From assembly GCF_932526225.1 (NCBI RefSeq), contig NC_064048.1, positions 12,221,665 through 12,285,664 on the forward strand: a DNA stretch of 64,000 nucleotides. Direction: 5' to 3'. The notes below the pieces were generated by a model. It saw only the letters and a program-made list of their open reading frames with translations. It searched no databases and had not been told where the DNA came from. The translations under genes were made by a program, and so were the position numbers. This DNA comes from Nematostella vectensis (Eukaryota > Cnidaria > Anthozoa > Actiniaria > Edwardsiidae). Positions 1 through 11,700 of the stretch are shown one piece after another (the first letter of the stretch is position 1; each line of letters opens with the position of its first letter).

Positions 1-3000
1 ACGGATCTCTTGACTTAACTGAAGCCTGGAATCTCCATGACACGCTCTTTTGCCAGGTAAGTGATCCATAATGCATTGCAGCACACTCCTTGATAATGTT
101 AAGGGTCTGATTCGAGAAGGATCTAAAATTATGATAGGAAGGAGGTGAGTTAAATAGATAAATATTTAAATTGAAACTAAGATAGTACTGTGATTGTTCA
201 AGTAGCCCACCCTTCTCCCCTATTTAATCAACCTCTATCAAGCGCCATTTCGTTATCCCAGAAAATTACCAAGTGTGATAAAGCATCCATTTCCATCAGC
301 TGATTTGGAGAAGCCCATGCAAAACTTTTGATTTAATTTAATAAATAAAGTATTTTTATGCCTTCCCCACTTAGCTTCCATAGAACGAGAGCTGCTTTAA
401 CCCGCGCTTTGTTTACTGGGCATGGATACAAAACAAGACAGTGTTTGAATCATAATGGCTATGGGCTGTTAGCCCAAAGCCGCTTTATTAATAAAATTTG
501 TCAAAATATATAATTTGCTCTGATAAATCTAAAAATTGCCCAGTAAAGGTGAGGGCAAACAACGCCAAACAGGACTCCTGGGAGGGTAGGGAGGGGAAAA
601 ACTTTAGCGGATCCTTCGGCGACTGGCAGCAAATGACACCGTGCACGAGTGTTTCCCTAGCCTAGTGCTAATGGATAGGGGTCAATGCAATGCATCCCCA
701 ACAGGAGTCACGTGTGGACAGTTGTTATATAACAATAACACAGGGTCCCCATCAATGAATTATACTGCACAGGGTTCTGATTATAATATTATAGCATTAA
801 TTTGAATAACCCGTGGGAAAGCATAAAAAGTCTATTCGCAAGCAAATATTTTCTACCTTATTTTAGATATTTCAAGATTTTACCACATACATGCCTACAC
901 TCTGGTTTTCACCAGGAGACTACAGGTTTTTTAGGTTAATCTCCGTTGGAAAAAATGACATCCAGTTTTCACCTTTTTTTTAATTTTTTTCTGGTCTTTT
1001 AATTTCTTGGATTAAAATATTTTAAACATGCACCTTTTCTGCTTGAGACCGTGTTAAAAGTTAGGAAATTTGATTCCCGGCATCTGTGAGTGAATATTCT
1101 TTCCCGCATTATGATAACAAAAGTTTATTTTCAATAGCTAAAACATGTATGTATTTACATCTAAATAAAAAAAAATAATAATGTATCATTGAATATTTTA
1201 TTTTGAGATTGCATCTGATATTTTTCAAATTAGAAAATGTATCTATTTGTAAAATAAAGAATAATTGACATTGTTGGTGTTTTTGTTGTGTTGGCAGATC
1301 CCTTAGTGGCAATAATTATAATTAAAACTTCTTTAGTAACAAATTGCATCTGAAGTCAAAATCTCCGGGGTTTTTTAACTTTGAATGTTGGTATGTATGT
1401 TACCACATTATGTGTCTTCCAATATTAAATGAAAACAAGGTGTGGCTAAACAATACACAATACAATACAACAATAACAATGCGATACAATACAATAATTT
1501 ATTTTCCGTCAATGACGTGAGGAGTGGTCACCCAGTCTCCCGAGCTCGGGGAGCTCATGGTACAAACACTCGACTAAAAAGGGCTCTTTAACTTTAAATG
1601 AAGAATCCCCTTTCCAGAGCCCACGTACCTTTGTGCTAGGGGCAAGGTTCAGAGATCTGTTAGGTCATTCATATGTGGTTCACAGTGCCTCTAACCCCAT
1701 CCCTAACCCTAACCATTACTAGTGAAACATTTGTTTTAACCTCTAACCATTTTGGCTCATTGATCTATTTCGCTTCCCAACAGAAATGCCATAACCTGAC
1801 CCTCCCAGAGTGGGTGACAGACAGCTTGATGGGTCAGCTTGCAAACATCTCTCAGTTCATGATGATGCTCAGCATACAGACAGATGAGATGGCAAGACTT
1901 AAAGGAGGTGAAGCCCTGACCTTCCTTTTATTTTGGGCTTCCTGTGGTGTTTTGGGTTTCCTGTGGTGTTTTGGGTTGCCTGTGGGGCCCAAGATCCAGA
2001 CGGATGACATGGCAAGACTCAAAGGAGGTGTGCAACCCTCCCTTCCTGTTATTTTGGGCTTCCTGTGGTGTTTTGGGTTGCCTGTGGTGTTGGGGGTTGC
2101 CTGTGGGGCCCAAGATACAGACGGATGACATGGCAAGACTCAAAGGAGGTGTGCAACCCTCCCTTCCTGTTATTTTGGGCTTCCTGTGGTGTTTTGGGTT
2201 GCCTGTGGTGTTGGGGGTTGCCTGTGGGGCCCAAGATACAGACGGATGACATGGCAAGACTCAAAGGAGGTGTGCAACCCTCCCTTCCTGTTATTTTGGG
2301 CTTCCTGTGGCGTTTTGGGTTGCCTGTGGTGTTTTGGGTTGTCTGTGGGGTTTTGGGTTGCCTGTGGGGCTCAAGATACAGACGGATGAGATGGCAAGAC
2401 TCAAAGGAGGTGTGCAACCCTCCCTTCCTGTTATTTTGGGTTTCCTGTTTTGTTTTGGGTTTCATGCGGTATTTTGGGTTGCCTGTGGTGTTTGGGTTAC
2501 CTGTGGTGTTTTGGGTTACCATGGGTGTTTTGGGTTTCCTGTGGTGCTCAAGATACAGATGGATGAGATGGCTAGTTCAGGTGTTTGGCCATGTCACAAT
2601 CAAGAGACCATGATATAAGAAAACGGTGGCCCATGTGTTATTTTTAGATTGCGCAAGCTTGTCAATCATAGCATCTATTTATGGTTTGTCGCGCCATATT
2701 TGGTTATGGGCACCTTGCAAAGCTAGTACATTTTCACAACAAACTTTTTTCCTCCGCACTTCTTTTCTTCGACGCTACCTGTTTTTATCCTTTTAGCTGC
2801 TCCTCAAGGCTCATGATCACAATTCTACTCGTAGAGTGATGTCCTGGTATCTGTCAAGTTATCTAAATGTTATAAAAATAACTAAACAGGAAGACGTCTT
2901 GGAGTCAGCGAATTTGGAGTTCGTTCAAGATGCATCGGGCTGACTCCTAAACATTTTTTTCTCTGCAATTCGGTGAGATAAAATACCTAGGCATTCTCAG

Positions 3001-6000
3001 AGTCTATGTTGTGTATTTTAATACAAGAAGGTCTTTATTTTTTATTTTTTTTTTTACAATACTTTTAGATGAATGAACTTCAATTCTTCAGGCAAATGTT
3101 CAGAAATCATGTCAGCGCCAGTTTTTCTTCATTATAAAGACTTAAAATCTTATCAGTTTTTCTTCATTTGACTATAAAGATTTGAAATCTTGTGAAATAC
3201 CTGTCCTAATAACCGCAATATCGGAGTGAATATAATGGTATTAAGTTCTGGATGTATCTTTTTCATTTAAAGGGATTTGGAAGAGAATTGTGTGTTATAA
3301 ACAAAAATTTATGATTGATTGTTGTTTTATAATTTGTGAATCAGCTGTATAAAGTTTTACTGGGGAAGTTGATCCACACGCCTAAAATCGCGCTGTCTAT
3401 GCATTTCAATGTCTTTAATTCCGTTAAACTGTTGATTGGATCCAGCCTACTCTATGCAGGATCATTTTCACAGCGTTCGTAAAAAAGGAAGGTATTTTCG
3501 TTAAAAATATTTCCATAACAACCTTTGCCGGTTCACATCGCTGAAGATGTGACCGTGCATAAGACTCATGTTGCTAGGAAATGTGAGCGCTAACCAATCA
3601 GAGGCGTATCTAAAAATAACTGCTTGTTTTATAAATAGCTTCCACGGTTGACATCATTGGAACATACCCTAATACGGGGGATTCGTTCTCTTACATTATG
3701 GTCTTTTGTCACAATGCAACCCTGCACTTTGTGCTATTTTGGGTCTCCTGTATATTTGGGTTGCCTGATGGTGTTTTTGGTTTCCTGTGGGGCTCAAGAT
3801 ACATATGGATGAGATGGCTACACTCAAAGGAGGTGTGTCATGTCACAATGCAACCCTGGCTTCATGATATTTGGGTTACCTGTGGTGTTTTGGGTTGCCT
3901 GTGGTGTTTTGGGTAAATTGTGGTGTTTTGAGTTGCCTTGTGGTGTTTTTGGTTTCCTGTGGGGCTCAAGATTCAGACAGATGAGATGGTTAGATTCAAA
4001 GGAGGTTTGCCATGTCACAATGCAACCCTCCCTTTCGTGTTATTTTGGGTTTCCTGTTGATTTTTGGTATACCTGTGGTGCTTTTGGTGACTTTTGGTAT
4101 TTTAGGTAACCTGTGGTTTTTTGGGTTACCTGTGGTGTTTTTGGTTTCCTGTTCGAAAGGGTGGGGGAAATAATATCAATCAATTCTGTCCTAAAAAGTG
4201 TTGTTTTCTTGTTTGCCGGCAATTCCTTATAAGGACATTTAACCATATTTGGAAATCCACAATCAGTTTATCCCTTTTTTACCACTGTAGAACTGAGCAT
4301 TTTCAGATCCCAGGGGTACTTTCCTCTAAAGTTTCACTTCGAAGGAGAATAACCTCTTGGGAACAGTAAGATACAAACTTGGTCAAAATGCGTGGCCACT
4401 TGGGGATTGAGCATGTCAAAGGCTGTCATTGATCCATCTATTTCGTGAGAAATCTTATGCCCGTAGATCTGATGAATGCTGGTTTCTCTAGATATTTCGT
4501 TGTTTTGACAGCTCAGCCTTAAGACATTTTGTTTATACAATATGGATTTAGAATACTTTCTTCAAATACGCCAGCTTGAAAATTTATGTCAATGTTGTAG
4601 CATGCCTATCCGAAGTATCCAAAATTATAAATACCTGACCCTGGTAGTGCTTCAGGTTCCCTGTGGTATTTTGAGTGTTGTTTCGGATTCTCTGTGGTAT
4701 TTTGAGTGTTGTTTCGGGTTTCCTGTGGTATTTTGTGTGTTGTTTTGGGTTCCCTGTGGTATTTTGTGTTTTGTTTTGGGTTCCCTGTGGTACCGGATTT
4801 TGTTGTTTTCCAGGTCCCTTACTAGGGGAGTTTGTCAAGAACATGAGAGGGTTTGCAAATGCTGAAGATGGAGTCAGAAAAGTTTACATTTATTCAGCGG
4901 TGAGTTTATGATACTCATCATTCATCCTTAGCCTTGTTAATCCACCCATTCACATTCCATGGCAGATATATCCAACACAATCCCACTCCACACAGAGATA
5001 TCCCACACCATCCCACTCCACACAGAGATATCCAACACAATCCCACTCCACACAGAGATATCCCACACAATCCCACTCCACACAGAGATATCCAACACAA
5101 TCCCACTCCACAGCAGAGATATCCCACACAATCCCTCTCCACAGCTTAGATATCCCACACTATCCCTCCACACAGAGATATCCAACACAATTCCACTCCA
5201 CACAGAGATATCAACACAATCCCACTCCACACAGAGATATCCAACACAATCCCACTCACAGCAGAGATATCTCACACAATCCCACTCCACACAGAGATAT
5301 CCAACACAATCCCACTCCACAGCAGAGATATCCCACACAATCCCACTCCACACAGAGATATCCAACACAATTCCACTCCACAGCAGAGATATCCCACACA
5401 ATCCCACTCCACACAGAGATATCCAACACAATCCCACTCCACAGCAGAGATATCCCACACAATCCTACTCCGCACCTCGGGACTTGGTCAAGTGACCGCT
5501 TTATCGAGGTTCCTTTTTGTGACATCCTGTACTTCTGTATCAATCATGTTTTTATACTCACTCGGAGTTTTTCTCCTAACAGCATGACATCACAGTCATG
5601 ACTTTATTAGCAGCGCTTAAGTTGAACAGCGGGGTGGTGCCCGCATACTCCTCGGCGCTTATGGTAGAACTATATGAGGACAAGGATAATAGGTAAGAAC
5701 CCCCCCCCCCCCCCCACCCCCACCCTGTCTCAGATAGGGGTTTAGAACACGCTTTACGGGAAAAGGTCAAACTGAATTGTTTCTAAACTGAATTTAGACT
5801 TTTGATATACACGTCATATTCCCACATTATGATATTGTGTTCAAATTTAGTCAACAAGTGTCCGCCCTGAATAAATCTAAAGAGTCGGGTGTATATCTAT
5901 TTAAAAAGAAAAAACAACCTTTTGAGGCTAAGACTGGCTCCGTTTATTTTGCCTGATATTCACCTATGTTTGCAATAGGCAATTTGCAATGAAAACTACA

Positions 6001-8493
6001 AACAAACAGTTAACCTTTTGCCTTTTTGACAAGGTCTGAGCCCACGGTCCAAATTCATTATCGTTATGGACAAAGTAACAAGGCAAGTCAACTCATCATA
6101 CCAGGATGTACAGCGGATTGCCCCCTAAACCAATTTATCTCGTAAGTAATGGCTATCTATTTATTAATTTATCCATATATTCATTGACTAAAACAAAATG
6201 GAAATGCGATTTAGTAAGTTTATATATATATACTTTACCTCCAAGAGACCATGATGTAAGAGAACAAATCCCCCGTATTAGGGTATGTCCCAATGATGTC
6301 GTCCGCGAAAGCTATTTTTAGAACAAGCAGTTATTTGATCCAATTTATCACGTAATCCAATTTATCACGTAAGCCAATTTATCACGAGTCAATTTATCAC
6401 GTAAGTTATGGCTATCTATTTTATTAATTTATCCATATATTCCTTTGCTATTAAAAACGAAATGGAAATGCGATTTAGTAAGTTTATATATATACTGTAC
6501 CTCCAAGAGACTATAATGTAAGAGAACAGATCCCCCGTATTAGGGTATGTTCCAATGATGTCGTCCGCGAAAGCTATTTTTATAACAAGCAGTTATTTTT
6601 AGATATGTCTCTGATTGGCTAGCGCTCAAGTTTCCTAGCAACACGAGTCTTACGCGCGATCACATGTTGGGCGATGTGAACCAGCAAAGACTGTTATGGA
6701 AATCTTTTAGACCGAAAATACCTTCCTTTTTTACGAACGATGTGAAAATGATCCTGCATAGAGTACGCTGGATCCAATCAATTAAAGACATTAAAATGCA
6801 TAGAGTGCGTGATTTTAGGCGCTTCTTGTATTAAAAATACATGACAGAGACTCTGAGAATGCCTAGGGTTAATTCCTGTGGAAGTTGCCTTCTATTTGTT
6901 TCCCTTGTGGAAATTAGAAGACAAGCATCTTGGTTCTAAATTTCTCTCATGCACTGATGTAGAGGGAAATTTAGAACCATCAATTATTTTCGAGGGAATT
7001 TCGCTAGTAATCGTCCCTCAGAAAACAAAAGATTCCGAGGTGATCAAGGTATTATCTTAGGTATAAATCAACTCAAGCTTGAAAAGGTAAGTTGAACGCC
7101 TTCTATGAATCAGTGTAGCCCTCAGTCGGGGCAAAAGAAAAACGCTCGATACGTCAGCGCAACTACTATGTTTCATAGACGCGTTACTTTTTCAACCTTG
7201 TGTTGATTATAGCTTGTCTGCACCACGCCTACACAGACCATCTTATTGCCTTAACTTCCTTCCCCATTTTCCTTCCGTGCAAAGGGCCTTTGAACAAGTC
7301 TAAACAAAATCCTTGTGCACCCCCCCCCCCCTCCTGATTCGCTCAATTTACATTGGGACCTTAGCTCCAATCCATGCGCGTTCATACAAGTAAATTCGAC
7401 ATGGTGCGTTTGCCCTTTGTTTCTATACAGTTGATATCCTTTTGTAGTTTGACAGAGAAGATGATACCTCAAGATATTGATGCTGAGTGCGGCCTTAAAG
7501 ACAAGACGTGCGTGAAGACCATCCTGTATAAAAGTACGTAATGGAAATTGATTCTTTGAGTGACTCGGTATTGTGCGGGAGTGGATCGCGGGAGTGTGAA
7601 ATAGTGTTCAAACTATTCACTGGGCCTAACCCTTTCCAGAAGCTCAATGGCGCTTCACATTTAAAATCTTATTAGTTATGCGTTATAATAACGTATGTTA
7701 TAATAACGTATGTATAGAGAATGTTCCATCTTGGGAATAAGGAACACAAGTTTCTAGTTGAACATACGTTCAACAAGTCAAAGTCAGAGCCGAGAAACAG
7801 AAAGATACTATCCATGTCTCGACCGGTAATCGAGCCCGTTTTATCAGAGGTGATAGGCCCCATACGCTAACACTGGGCCACCTGTGGTGAGAGGCCCCAT
7901 ACGCTGACACTGGGCCACCTGTGGTGAGAGGCCTCATACGCTGACACTGGGCCACCTGTGGTGATAGGCCCCATACGCTAACACAGGGCCACCCCTGATC
8001 CCTTCAGGAAATATGTACAAAACTTCCTAGAGTCGTATCCCAATGAAGGCCACGGAGGCAAAAATTGTCCGGTCATTGCTCCTGTGCGACTGATGAGCCC
8101 GCGTCCCCTCTGATTCGGTGGGTCTCGGCCTGCCTCCCATCAGCTCCAGGAAGCTGCCATCGCTGATTTTCTTTGGACAGAGAGATCCCTCGATAGCATC
8201 TACCATAAGTGCAATCTGACAGACCGTAGAGTTTGAATAGGGATAATGCGGGCCATATCAGCGTATTCCGAGAGTGTGATGGCGATTATGATAAATGTGT
8301 CTTCTGTCGTGTAGGTTTTCTATTGGCGTTCGCGTTGACTCTTGGGATACTCATCTTCATGACCTTGACCTTGTGCTGCTGCTGGTGCGCGCGCAGGCGC
8401 TCAAGGTCACGTGCTGAACACGTGAAGTTTGACGACGGTTTGCTGAAGAACGCCAGTCTGCTTGGTAACCAGGACTACGACTCCGACTCCTGA
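1..8493 (+). CDS. ACP2: Histidine acid phosphatase, membrane-anchored (ACP2/ACP3-like), 3' part of gene
   Basis: Seven exons join in one frame: 1-56, 1784-1907, 4814-4899, 5583-5692, 6034-6141, 7448-7533 and 8315-8493 (stop TGA). All introns are GT-AG with matching phases, giving the last 248 residues; the 5' part, including the RHGxRxP catalytic motif, lies left of the window. The family are lysosomal or secreted phosphomonoesterases with a phosphohistidine intermediate. Seen here: residues EAWNLHDTLFC, the sequon N-L-T before LPEW, the C-terminal catalytic SAHD (split by intron 3, H at 5583), ALMVELY, the cysteine pair of PGCTADCPL, and MIPQDIDAEC. The last exon encodes one transmembrane helix (FLLAFALTLGILIFMTLTL), then a Cys/Arg-rich stop-transfer stretch and a short acidic tail ending YDSDS, as in lysosomal-type members. 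ACP2 versus ACP3/ACP4 cannot be decided from this part. Introns 2 to 6 contain minisatellites and transposon copies listed separately. Confidence 0.88.
57..1783. other. ACP intron 1, no further gene seen
   Basis: AT-rich intron sequence. It starts with the donor GTAAGT at 57 and ends with a pyrimidine-rich acceptor (CTTCCCAACAG) at 1783. A CAATA-rich simple stretch lies near 1450-1500. No coding or RNA signal was recognised. Confidence 0.6.
1908..2600 (+). repeat. Intronic minisatellite carrying copies of ACP exon 2 end and donor site
   Basis: Unit of about 121 bp made of TTTCCTGTGGTGTTTTGGG-type sequence joined to a near copy of the last ~35 nt of ACP exon 2 (CAGACGGATGACATGGCAAG, then ACTCAAAGGAG) plus the following GT. 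The true donor is at 1908. Copied GTs stand at 2028, 2149, 2270 and 2410 after the same AAAGGAG context; a degenerate copy ends near 2575. The array was split by the 2601-3707 transposon and continues at 3716. Confidence 0.9.
2601..3707. mobile_element. Non-autonomous DNA transposon (1107 bp) with 8-bp target duplication
   Basis: The element interrupts the ACP intron 2 minisatellite. GTCACAAT stands on both sides (2593-2600 and 3708-3715), an 8-bp target-site duplication. The ends are imperfect inverted repeats: AGACCATGATATAAGA on the left against AGACCATAATGTAAGA read inward from the right. No transposase reading frame is present. An 8-bp duplication fits hAT-like elements among others; the superfamily is an inference. 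A rearranged, inverted relative lies at 6242-6875 in the same gene. Confidence 0.8.
3708..4155 (+). repeat. Right-hand part of the ACP intron 2 minisatellite
   Basis: Continuation of the 1908-2600 array after the inserted transposon, with the same TTTCCTGTGGGGCTCAAGAT and GATGAGATGG blocks. Two more exon-end copies with CAAAGGAG before GT occur, at 3833 and 4005. The units are more diverged than on the left. Confidence 0.85.
4645..4800 (+). repeat. Short tandem repeat just before ACP exon 3
   Basis: Four to five diverged units of about 33-38 bp built on TTCCCTGTGGTATTTTG, related in sequence to the larger minisatellite upstream. They end about 15 bp before the exon 3 acceptor (CAG at 4811-4813), so the pyrimidine-rich tract of this acceptor follows the repeat directly. 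Confidence 0.8.
4965..5470. repeat. 30-bp minisatellite in ACP intron 3
   Basis: About 17 tandem units built on CACACAGAGATATCCAACAC followed by AATCCCACTC, alternating between CACACAGAGATATCC and CACAGCAGAGATATCC forms. Long repetitive frames on both strands here are artefacts of the unit. Confidence 0.92.
6242..6875 (-). mobile_element. Inverted, truncated copy of the 2601-3707 transposon
   Basis: Beginning with CAAGAGACCATGATGTAAGA at about 6242, this stretch matches the reverse complement of roughly 2985-3707 (for example CCCCCGTATTAGGG, GATTGGCTAGCGCT, CTCTGAGAATGCCTAGG). The end segment is partly duplicated in tandem: a second start stands near 6505. The far terminus is missing. It lies in ACP intron 5, right after exon 5 (6034-6141). 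Confidence 0.75.
7850..7993. repeat. 37-bp tandem repeat in ACP intron 6
   Basis: About four units of 37 bp built on GGCCCCATACGCTGACACTG followed by GGCCACCTGTGGTGAGA. It is not coding: the gene is spliced from 7533 to 8315. Confidence 0.85.
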
Positions 8494-8702
8494 GACACAG
8501 GTATTCGTATGGGGGTAGGGTTAGGGAGGGAAGGGGGGGGGGGGGGTGTGCGCTGTAGAAAATTCAAATTTAAATCAAATTTTCAAATTTCCTTTATCAG
8601 AGATTATTCTTAAGATTATATATGCTTTCTTTAGGCTAGAATGCGAGATTGCGAGATTGCGAAATTGCGGAGAGTGTGAACCAACATGACAAAAATGTCT
8701 TC

Positions 8703-11700
8703 TTAACCCATTGACTCCTGGCTTTTTTGGAGCTGAATTTACAAAAAACAGACTGAAAACAGATACCTCCCCCCCTATTCTGAGTTTTCTACAGCCCGTC
8801 AAAGTCAAACACAGCTGCACCTAGTCAGCGGTATCCAAGCTTTCCAACAGTGCTTTGCGGTCCCCACTTTTAATCCCTCGTCGATGTGCTGAAGCCAGCA
8901 CAAGTTGATGGTTGCTTGTATTTTTCATCAAAAATACAGCTATGAGCATATTAGGAGAGTGTCTCAGGACATCATGAAGTCTTTTGGGGCATAATTGAGT
9001 GCTTTGCTTATGGATATTTGCAAGCAAAGGTGGATTCATGATGATTTTTTCTTGTTTGGCTTTGCCCGGATGAGAAAATAATTTTCTAATGAATCACCAC
9101 AGCTCTCCTAAATGCTGTCTTTTCTGAAACCAAATTGATTCCAAAATTGTTTACACTGCTATTCTGGGTCTGTATGGCCTGGAATTGATTCGTTTGGCTT
9201 CGGGGTGAAAAGACTTATAAAAAACCATCTGACTTTGGGGAGAGGAGTGTTGACTGGCCCTCCCCTCGTGAATTTTCCCCTGGATCTCCCAGAATGCTTT
9301 GCAATACGTAAAGATATTTTCGTGGTTGTACAATCCTTCAAGGAATGAACATTGTGTTTTGAGGCCAAGGAAATGTACCTGGAGGATCAGAATAAAGGTA
9401 TCTATTTGTGTCTTGAGCTGTGTTTGCTGATTTCTCTCCCTTGTGTGGTATTTTGAGCGTTTTATTGAGAGGGGTGATTCTGCTTTTCTCTCCTTGTTCG
9501 ATTTGAGATTTGTCAAAGAACCTGTGCTATTATTTGGCTTAAGAGTAGATGCCAACACCTTGGTTGGATGCATATCTGCAAGACCATTTATCCCTTAGAC
9601 TGATGCCTGAGTATCTTCATCTTGTTGTGTTTATTTTGAATTTATGAATTTTTTGGGTTGTGGGTACTTCCCAAAGCCGGTACAGGCCGGTTCAGGGGTC
9701 AATGTGTTTACCAACACACCCTAAAAATCATGCTTGCCTCACTGCCTGAGAACAATGCATTTTTCGCAAGCTTAGGTGCATACAACAGTGTAGGCAAATT
9801 CTGCTTGATATACAAACAAGCCTCCTTTAAGTTATGGCTGATATTCTAACATATAATTCTTATGTTAAAACCATTAGGGAAACCACAGGGAGCCCAAATT
9901 CTATAAAAATATTTGCCTTTATAAATTCAAAGCAGCAGTGTCAACCCACTTTTGGTACTTTTCCTGTATATTCACCGTCAAAGTAATCTTATCACAAAAC
10001 CTGGCCTGAATCTGATGTTTTCTTGGGCATTTTTTTCTAAAAAAGCTATGCATATCATCCCTATCAATGAGTCCAGTCATGTCCAAGTAAAAAAAATTAT
10101 ATTTTCTAGGTTAAAGATATTCACTTGCTAGAAATGGCATATATGTGATCCAATCCACTGGTGTATGTCACAGCACAAGTCTAAAAAGGTCTAGTTATTT
10201 TGATTAAAATCTAGGGGTGGTTGATTAACCCATTGACTCCTGGCTTTTTTGGAGCTGAATTTACAAAAAACAGACTGAAAACAGATACCTCCCCCCCTAT
10301 TCTGAGTTTTATACAGCCCGTCAAAGTCAAACACAGCTGCACCTAGTCAGCGGTATCCAAGCTTTCCAACAGTGCTTTGCGGTCCCCACTTTTAATCCCT
10401 CGTCGATGTTGCTTGTATTTTTCATCAAAAATACAGCTATGAGCATATTAGGAGAGTGTCTCAGGACATCATGAAGTCTTTTGGGGCATAATTGAGTGCT
10501 TTGCTTATGGATATTTGCAAGCAAAGGTGGATTCATGATGATTTTTTCTTGTTTGGCTTTGCCCGGATGAGAAAATAATTTTCTAATGAATCACCACAGC
10601 TCTCCTAAATGCTGTCTTTTCTGAAACCAAATTGATTCCAAAATTGTTTACACTGCTATTCTGGGTCTGTATGGCCTGGAATTGATTCGTTTGGCTTCGG
10701 GGTGAAAAGACTTATAAAAAACCATCTGACTTTGGGGAGAGGAGTGTTGACTGGCCCTCCCCTCGTGAATTTTCCCCTGGATCTCCCAGAATGCTTTGCA
10801 ATACGTAAAGATATTTTCGTGGTTGTACAATCCTTCAAGGAATGAACATTGTGTTTTGAGGCCAAGGAAAAGTACCTGGAGGATCAGAATAAAGGTATCT
10901 ATTTGTGTCTTGAGCTGTGTTTGCTGATTTCTCTCCCTTGTGTGGTATTTTGAGCGTTTTATTGAGAGGGGTGATTCTGCTTTTCTCTCCTTGTTCGATT
11001 TGAGATTTGTCAAAGAACCTGTGCTATTATTTGGCTTAAGAGTAGATGCCAACACCTTGGTTGGATGCATATCTGCAAGACCATTTATCCCTTAGACTGA
11101 TGCCTGAGTATCTTCATCTTGTTGTGTTTATTTTGAATTTATGAATTTTTTGGGTTGTGGGTACTTCCCAAAGCCGGTACAGGCCGGTTCAGGGGTCAAT
11201 GTGTTTACCAACACACCCTAAAAATCATGCTTGCCTCACTGCCTGAGAACAATGCATTTTTCGCAAGCTTAGGTGCATACAACAGTGTAGGCAAATTCTG
11301 CTTGATATACAAACAAGCCTCCTTTAAGTTATGGCTGATATTCTAACATATAATTCTTATGTTAAAACCATTAGGGAAACCACAGGGAGCCCAAATTCTA
11401 TAAAAATATTTGCCTTTATAAATTCAAAGCAGCAGTGTCAACCCACTTTTGGTACTTTTCCTGTATATTCACCGTCAAAGTAATCTTATCACAAAACCTG
11501 GCCTGAATCTGATGTTTTCTTGGGCATTTTTTTCTAAAAAAGCTATGCATATCATCCCTATCAATGAGTCCAGTCATGTCCAAGTAAAAAAAATTATATT
11601 TTCTAGGTTAAAGATATTCACTTGCTAGAAATGGCATATATGTGATCCAATCCACTGGTGTATGTCACAGCACAAGTCTAAAAAGGTCTAGTTATTTTGA

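Noticed and set aside
1852-2613. Several long overlapping frames on both strands
   Set aside because: They are read through the intronic minisatellite and share its 121-bp period; the plus-strand frame is relevant only as a possible splice extension of ACP exon 2.
4934-5543. Long frames of 70-178 codons
   Set aside because: Products of the 30-bp minisatellite; the real exon ends at 4899 and the next begins at 5583.
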